Shown: piece by piece, positions 57,660 to 64,000 of the stretch
Layout: each line of letters starts with the position of its first letter
How positions within the stretch are numbered: position 1 is the first letter of the stretch
From: Qipengyuania citrea
GTDB taxonomy: Bacteria > Pseudomonadota > Alphaproteobacteria > Sphingomonadales > Sphingomonadaceae
Direction of reading: 5' to 3'
Length of the DNA stretch: 64,000 nt
Assembly: GCF_009828015.1 (NCBI RefSeq)
Contig: NZ_WTYG01000002.1
Coordinates: 825,360 to 889,359, forward strand
The notes under the pieces: generated by a model
Told to the model about the DNA's origin: nothing
What the model saw: only the letters and a program-made list of their open reading frames with translations
Database searches by the model: none
Program-made: the position numbers and the translations under genes

Positions 57660-58844
57660 TTAGGCGGATCGCAGCGACAGCGGCAACTGCACCACATCGC
57701 CTGAATTGCCCGACGCATAGCGCCCCCACCCGTCAAGCAGGGTACGCCGCATCTCTAGGAACTTCGCGCGATTGTAGGCCCTGACCACCTTGTCGGGGAT
57801 GCGGTGCGCTAAGGCCGCTTCTGCAACCGCCTCCGGGATCGTGGGCATACGCTCTGCAGCCCATGTGCGGAATGTAGAGCGAAAACCATGGACGACGTAG
57901 GGCAGCGAAAGCAGCTCTTTGCCAATCGTCATATCCGATAGGCGCTTGCCGCCCTTCCCCGGAAACACATGGCAGTCATTCTCTGAGGTGCGCCACCTCT
58001 TCGCACGCTCCAGAATAGCCAGAGCCTCCGGCGATAAGGTGACCGTGTGGGCCTCACCGTTCTTGCGCATCATAGATGCCGGACGCCGCCATTCGGCAGC
58101 CTCGAAGTCGATTTGCGACCACTGTGCATCCCTCACTTCGCCATTGCGAGCAGCGGTTAGGATGGTGAACAGCAGCGCCAGCCGCCCGATCGTTTCCGTC
58201 TTGCCCTCTACTGTCGAAACAAAAGCGGGCAGTTCCTCATAAGGCATGGAGGCAAAGTTGCCGCCCTCCTGCTGCTTGGACAGGAGCGCCGACAGGCTTT
58301 GACGCGGTGCCGCCTCCGTGCGCCAGCCGCTCGCCTTAGAGAAATCGAGGATAAGTCCGATCCTGTGACGCAGCTTTTTCGCCAGAGCGGGTTTCGTGTG
58401 CCAGACAGGCGAGAGTGCCGCGGCCACGTCTCGCTCTGTAATGCTATCGACACGCAGCTTCCCAAGCTTGGGGTGTATGTGCATCGAAAGAGACGAGAGA
58501 AAGGCCGCAGCAGTCTTTTCCGACCAGCCGGGACGCTTGGCCTTATAACAGGCGTCAGCAGCACCCTTGAATGTCGGCGGCGCGTTGCTTTCCTTGTCGC
58601 GTTCAGCAATCGGATCCCGCCCCTGCTTGGCAACCTTACGCAATTCTCGTGCGCGGTCCCTCGCCTCGGCAAGACTGTAAGCGGCAAGCGATCCAAGCCC
58701 GATGTCTTTTCTGGTGCCATTCACTTGGACACGCAGAACCCAAGACTTCGCGCCAGTGGGCGAGACTAGAAGATAAAGCCCCTCCCCATCGCCATGGCGC
58801 CCAGGCTTGGCGTTCTCGACTTGCTTGATTGTCAGTTTGCCCAC
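57660..58844 (-). CDS. int: Tyrosine integrase (P4 type)
   Basis: A 394-residue integrase. The N-terminal arm-binding domain is DUF4102-like (LTIKQVENAKPGRHGDGEGLYLLV), then a SAM-like core-binding domain (~100-185), then the catalytic domain with R in LTAARNGEVRD, H-x-x-R in VVHGFRSTFR, H in LAHRIPD and Y in VVRAYNR. P4-type integrases commonly use tRNA 3' ends. The frame is open to 58901 (TTG), but a GTG at 58844 with GGGAG 9 nt upstream begins the family (VGKLTIKQVENA). It lies 145 bp inside attR. Confidence 0.9.
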   Translation of the reverse strand: MGKLTIKQVENAKPGRHGDGEGLYLLVSPTGAKSWVLRVQVNGTRKDIGLGSLAAYSLAEARDRARELRKVAKQGRDPIAERDKESNAPPTFKGAADACYKAKRPGWSEKTAAAFLSSLSMHIHPKLGKLRVDSITERDVAAALSPVWHTKPALAKKLRHRIGLILDFSKASGWRTEAAPRQSLSALLSKQQEGGNFASMPYEELPAFVSTVEGKTETIGRLALLFTILTAARNGEVRDAQWSQIDFEAAEWRRPASMMRKNGEAHTVTLSPEALAILERAKRWRTSENDCHVFPGKGGKRLSDMTIGKELLSLPYVVHGFRSTFRTWAAERMPTIPEAVAEAALAHRIPDKVVRAYNRAKFLEMRRTLLDGWGRYASGNSGDVVQLPLSLRSA

Positions 58845-58988
58845 GGGCCAGCGCTCCCACACAATTTCCCACGTTATGCGCTGGATAGAGAAAGGCGTCA
58901 ATGCACGCCCAAAGACAATACACCCCCGTAAGCCTCAGAATTTAGCGAGCTTCAAACACAGAGAGATTCATCAGAGGACGAGAGTTGC

Positions 58989-59010
58989 AATCCAACTCGG
59001 GGAGCCACTT
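58989..59010. repeat. attR: attR (22-bp core)
   Basis: An exact copy of 41651-41672, from the T-arm of tRNA-Asn through CCA plus ACTT. Upstream sequence is not tRNA-like, so this is the other boundary and not a second tRNA. The chromosome resumes 4 bp before the stop of the TauE-like gene. Confidence 0.9.
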
Positions 59011-59013
59011 TTC

Positions 59014-59754
59014 TTACAAATTCAACAGCAAGCGCCCGCCCACCCAGGCGGTGAGCGCAGCTGTGCCCCAGCGGATCCAACGCTGCGGAAGGTATTTGAG
59101 CGCCAGCAGGCTGCCGACCTGACCCGCAACGGCGACCGCGACGAGCAGGGGCAATCCCAGCTCCACCGCTGCGCCCAGACGCCCTGGACCGTTCTTGACG
59201 ACCTGCCCCGCCAGCCCGAACAGCGAATTGACGAGAATGAACAGGCTCGCGGTTGCGGCGATGGCGCGCGCGTCGTTCCAGCGCACCAGATGCAGCAACG
59301 GAGCGAGGAAAATGCCCCCGCCGATGCCCACCAGCCCTGCCAGATAGCCTAGCGGAACGGCCACCAGCGGCATCGACCGCGTAAATCGCGTCGGCCGGGT
59401 GGGATCGCCGCCAGCGACAGGCAGCAACATCGAGAGCGCGGTAAAAACAAGACTCCCCCCGAGCAAGGCGAGAAAGCCGGCCTCGCCGATAGGGGTCAGG
59501 CCGCCGATGAAGGCGGCCGGTGCGGCCAGCCCGGTCAGCAGGATCGCGCCGCGCCAGGGAGTGACGCCCGCCCGGCCGAAGCGTACCGAGCTGCCCACCA
59601 CCACCACCAGATTGCACGCGAGGGACAGCAGCGGCAGCAGCCGGTAATCGACCTCGGCCAAGGCCAGCAGCGCGGTATAGGTCGATCCGCCGCCGAACCC
59701 GACGCTGGCGTACAACAGGGCGGTAACGAAGAAGGCGAGTGCGAGCGCGGCCAT
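59014..59754 (-). CDS. TauE/SafE-family permease
   Basis: A 246-residue membrane protein with about seven to eight helices and two related halves: FVTALLYASVGFGGGSTYTALL near the N-terminus and GYLAGLVGIGGGIFLAPLL in the second half, each with the GxGGG signature of the TauE/SafE sulfite/anion exporter family. The ATG at 59754 follows GGAGG. Before integration of the element this gene ended close behind tRNA-Asn. The substrate cannot be told. Confidence 0.88.
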   Translation of the reverse strand: MAALALAFFVTALLYASVGFGGGSTYTALLALAEVDYRLLPLLSLACNLVVVVGSSVRFGRAGVTPWRGAILLTGLAAPAAFIGGLTPIGEAGFLALLGGSLVFTALSMLLPVAGGDPTRPTRFTRSMPLVAVPLGYLAGLVGIGGGIFLAPLLHLVRWNDARAIAATASLFILVNSLFGLAGQVVKNGPGRLGAAVELGLPLLVAVAVAGQVGSLLALKYLPQRWIRWGTAALTAWVGGRLLLNL

Positions 59755-59755
59755 G

Positions 59756-59803
59756 CCTCCGCCTAGACGCTGGGTTCCGCCCGGGCTAGCGTCTAGGCGG
59801 AGG
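59756..59803. repeat. Perfect 16-bp inverted repeat between divergent genes
   Basis: CCTCCGCCTAGACGCT (59756-59771) and AGCGTCTAGGCGGAGG (59788-59803) are exact complements with a 16-bp centre. They lie between the TauE-like and GNAT genes, and the outer ends supply the Shine-Dalgarno GGAGG for both. The repeat could be an operator for shared control or a hairpin hiding both ribosome sites. Confidence 0.6.
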
Positions 59804-59815
59804 GAACAGGACACT

Positions 59816-60433
59816 ATGCGACCGGACGACATCACGCTGACCGGCGGGCTCGAACGCGCCCGGGCGGGCGACGCGCAGCGGGTCGGTGCGATCACCGCCG
59901 ATGCCTTCCGCTACGATCCGTTCAATCTGTGGCTGTTCGGCGCGTTCCCCGGGATCGCCAATCTGTTTCATCTGCAGGCGCGGCGGATCTATGTCCCGCG
60001 CGGCTATTGCTACACGGCGGGCGACGAAGGGGCATGCATGTGGATGCTGCCGGGCGGCGATGCCGGGTTTTCGCTGCCCGATTACGCCGCCTTCGTGTTC
60101 CCCACGCTATGGCATTGCGGTCCGCGGGCGGTGCGGCGCGGGATCCGGACCGGGGCCGCGATGGATAGCCGCCATCCCGATTTCCCGCACGCCTATCTCT
60201 TTAGCATCGGCGTGCGCGAGATGGCGCGCGGCAAGGGGTTGGGGCGCACGCTCATCCAACCCGTGCTCGACGCGTGCGACCGGCAGGGCCTGCCCGCCTA
60301 TCTCGAGAATTCGAACCCGGCAAACACCGGGTTCTATTCCGCCTGCGGGTTTGCGCCGCTCGGCGATCCGATCCACCCCGAGCCGGGTTCTCCCCCGCTG
60401 GTGCCGATGGTTCGTCAGCCCCGCCGCAGCTAG
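59816..60433 (+). CDS. GNAT-family N-acetyltransferase
   Basis: A 205-residue acyltransferase. The acetyl-CoA site is LFSIGVREMARGKGLGRTLI (Q/RxxGxG/A) and YLENSNPANTGFYSACGF is the late GNAT strand-helix. The N-terminus is longer than minimal GNATs. The ATG at 59816 follows GGCGGAGGGA; upstream frame is the inverted repeat. The acceptor is unknown. Confidence 0.82.
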   Translation: MRPDDITLTGGLERARAGDAQRVGAITADAFRYDPFNLWLFGAFPGIANLFHLQARRIYVPRGYCYTAGDEGACMWMLPGGDAGFSLPDYAAFVFPTLWHCGPRAVRRGIRTGAAMDSRHPDFPHAYLFSIGVREMARGKGLGRTLIQPVLDACDRQGLPAYLENSNPANTGFYSACGFAPLGDPIHPEPGSPPLVPMVRQPRRS

Positions 60434-60449
60434 CAACGGGGCTACAGGT

Positions 60450-63215
<2,766 letters not shown>

Positions 63216-63314
63216 GTTGGGGCCTTCGAGCCTTCCGCGTGAACTTATGGATGGGAGGCCCGCACGCGCGGTGCGCGGCGGGCAGGAATACGGCAACAAA
63301 CGGGCGCGGGGCGC

Positions 63315-63584
63315 CTATTCGTAGGAGCGGTCGATACCGATGTGGACCGCGGGGATCGTCACCGCGACGGTCGGGACGCACTCGGCCGGCTGCGCGGCGG
63401 GCCGCAGGACACGCGCCTGGCCGGCGATCGACGCGCCTTCGCGGGCCTCGTGCTGGATGCAGCGGTCGGTACCGGCGGTCAGTTCGACTCCGGAAACCCC
63501 GTCATAGGCCTGCGCATGCGCAGGTGCGCCCGCGGCGGCGAGGCCGGTAAGAAGCGCGAGCAGGGTAAGGATGCGACGAAGCAT
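63315..63584 (-). CDS. Small exported protein
   Basis: An 89-residue protein with a signal peptide (RILTLLALLTGLAAAGAPAHAQ) and a short mature part with two cysteines (TDRCIQHE, PAECVPTVAV) that may form a disulfide. The ATG at 63584 is chosen because it starts the signal peptide; the frame runs to 63671. It lies between secA and argJ. The function is unknown. Confidence 0.6.
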   Translation of the reverse strand: MLRRILTLLALLTGLAAAGAPAHAQAYDGVSGVELTAGTDRCIQHEAREGASIAGQARVLRPAAQPAECVPTVAVTIPAVHIGIDRSYE

Positions 63585-63670
63585 TGCAGCGGTCAGATAG
63601 GACGTGTGGCTATGCGCGTCCACCCCGCTTGACCGTTTACCCCGCCCCGCTCTGCGCCTAACGAGCGCCA

Positions 63671-64000
63671 ATGGATCTTGCCCGCTCGCCCCTCGCCCGC
63701 CCCTTTCCCGAACTGCCGCGGATCGGCGGCGTCACGCTGCGCGTCGCCTGCGCCCGGTACAAGGAGTGGGACCGCGCCGATCTGACCTTCGCCGAACTGG
63801 CCGAAGGGACCACCATAGCGGGCGTCTTCACCCAATCCTCCTGCGCCTCGAGCGAGGTCGAGTTGGGCCGCGAACAGGTGCGCCAGGGTCATGCGCGCGC
63901 ATTGATCGTCAATGCCGGCAATTCGAACGCCTTCACCGGCTACCGCGGCCGTGAGGCGGTCGATCAGATCGTGCAACAGGTCTCCGCAGCGCTGGGCTGC
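63671..64000 (+). CDS. argJ: Glutamate N-acetyltransferase ArgJ (partial, runs off right edge)
   Basis: The first 110 codons of ArgJ, which moves an acetyl group from N-acetylornithine to glutamate in arginine synthesis and may also acetylate glutamate from acetyl-CoA. PELPRIGGVTLRVACARYKEW, GVFTQSSCASSEVELGREQV and ALIVNAGNSNAFTG are family blocks. The self-cleavage site (ATM-like Thr) lies beyond the window. Confidence 0.9.
   Translation, partial: MDLARSPLARPFPELPRIGGVTLRVACARYKEWDRADLTFAELAEGTTIAGVFTQSSCASSEVELGREQVRQGHARALIVNAGNSNAFTGYRGREAVDQIVQQVSAALGC

Larger units (their letters stand above)
41651..59010. mobile_element. 17.4-kb integrated phage-like element in tRNA-Asn
   Basis: The element is bounded by perfect 22-bp repeats and carries its own integrase (57660-58844) and excisionase (57315-57554). 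Next to these are a leftward early block (prim-pol and small genes) and, farther left, a leftward late block with a polyvalent 1626-residue protein, an internal-virion-like protein and small coiled-coil proteins. Cargo-like genes include an Xre/ART-like pair, a HEPN-like protein and a ClpP-like exported protein. I find no terminase large subunit, portal, major capsid or tail tube gene. That makes it a decayed prophage or a satellite using a helper's particle. Composition is a little lower in GC than the flanks. Confidence 0.85.

Noticed and set aside
58989..59010. Possible second tRNA-Asn at the right end of the element
   Set aside because: Only the 3' 22 bp match; no acceptor 5' half, D-arm or anticodon precede it, so it is attR.

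Overview
The window reads as a high-GC alphaproteobacterial chromosome, most likely from Sphingomonadales (Erythrobacter/Qipengyuania/Altererythrobacter-like). This is inferred from gene content and protein style: recG-sdhE-mfd order, SecA with a SEC-C tail, CopA/CopB copper genes, a TonB receptor, ArgJ and a tRNA-Asn. No database search was possible.

Layout. (1) 1-7200 is an accessory, mobilisable island. It holds a partial DnaQ-like exonuclease, a large AT-richer protein joining a PD-(D/E)XK nuclease-like domain, a P-loop ATPase and two cold-shock folds (candidate defence gene), a relaxase with a MobC-like partner, a putative oriT, and two unknown genes behind a strong dyad. (2) 7718-15212 is a signalling and exopolysaccharide-type cluster: MASE1/CHASE hybrid kinase with Hpt, stand-alone receiver, YaiO-like barrel, HEAT protein and processive GT2 synthase. 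(3) 15230-19547 is copper homeostasis: Grx-MauE fusion, DUF411 and CsoR facing CopA-CopB, with a CsoR-type operator. (4) 19614-41497 is mostly core or housekeeping: S9 peptidase, PhoX-like phosphatase, a tightly coupled trio (N-formylglutamate amidohydrolase-like, DUF1704/QEGLA metallopeptidase, glutathione-synthase-like ATP-grasp), TonB receptor, acs, diguanylate cyclase, LMW-PTP, fructosamine kinase, recG, sdhE, mfd, EAL protein and NAD kinase.

(5) 41651-59010 is a 17.4 kb integrated phage-like element in the 3' end of tRNA-Asn, bounded by a perfect 22-bp repeat. It has integrase, excisionase, a prim-pol replication block, a candidate sRNA, an Xre/ADP-ribosyltransferase-like pair, a HEPN-like protein, a frameshifted nuclease and a late operon dominated by a 1626-residue polyvalent protein. 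No terminase large subunit, portal or capsid gene is visible, so it is either a decayed prophage or a satellite. (6) 59014-64000 returns to core chromosome: TauE-like permease, GNAT, secA, a small exported protein and the start of argJ.

Many genes overlap by ATGA in apparent operons: relaxase/mobC, the EPS cluster, copAB, the DUF1704 trio and the phage late block. Start codons were moved inward from the longest ORF wherever a Shine-Dalgarno, an overlap or the family N-terminus argued for it.
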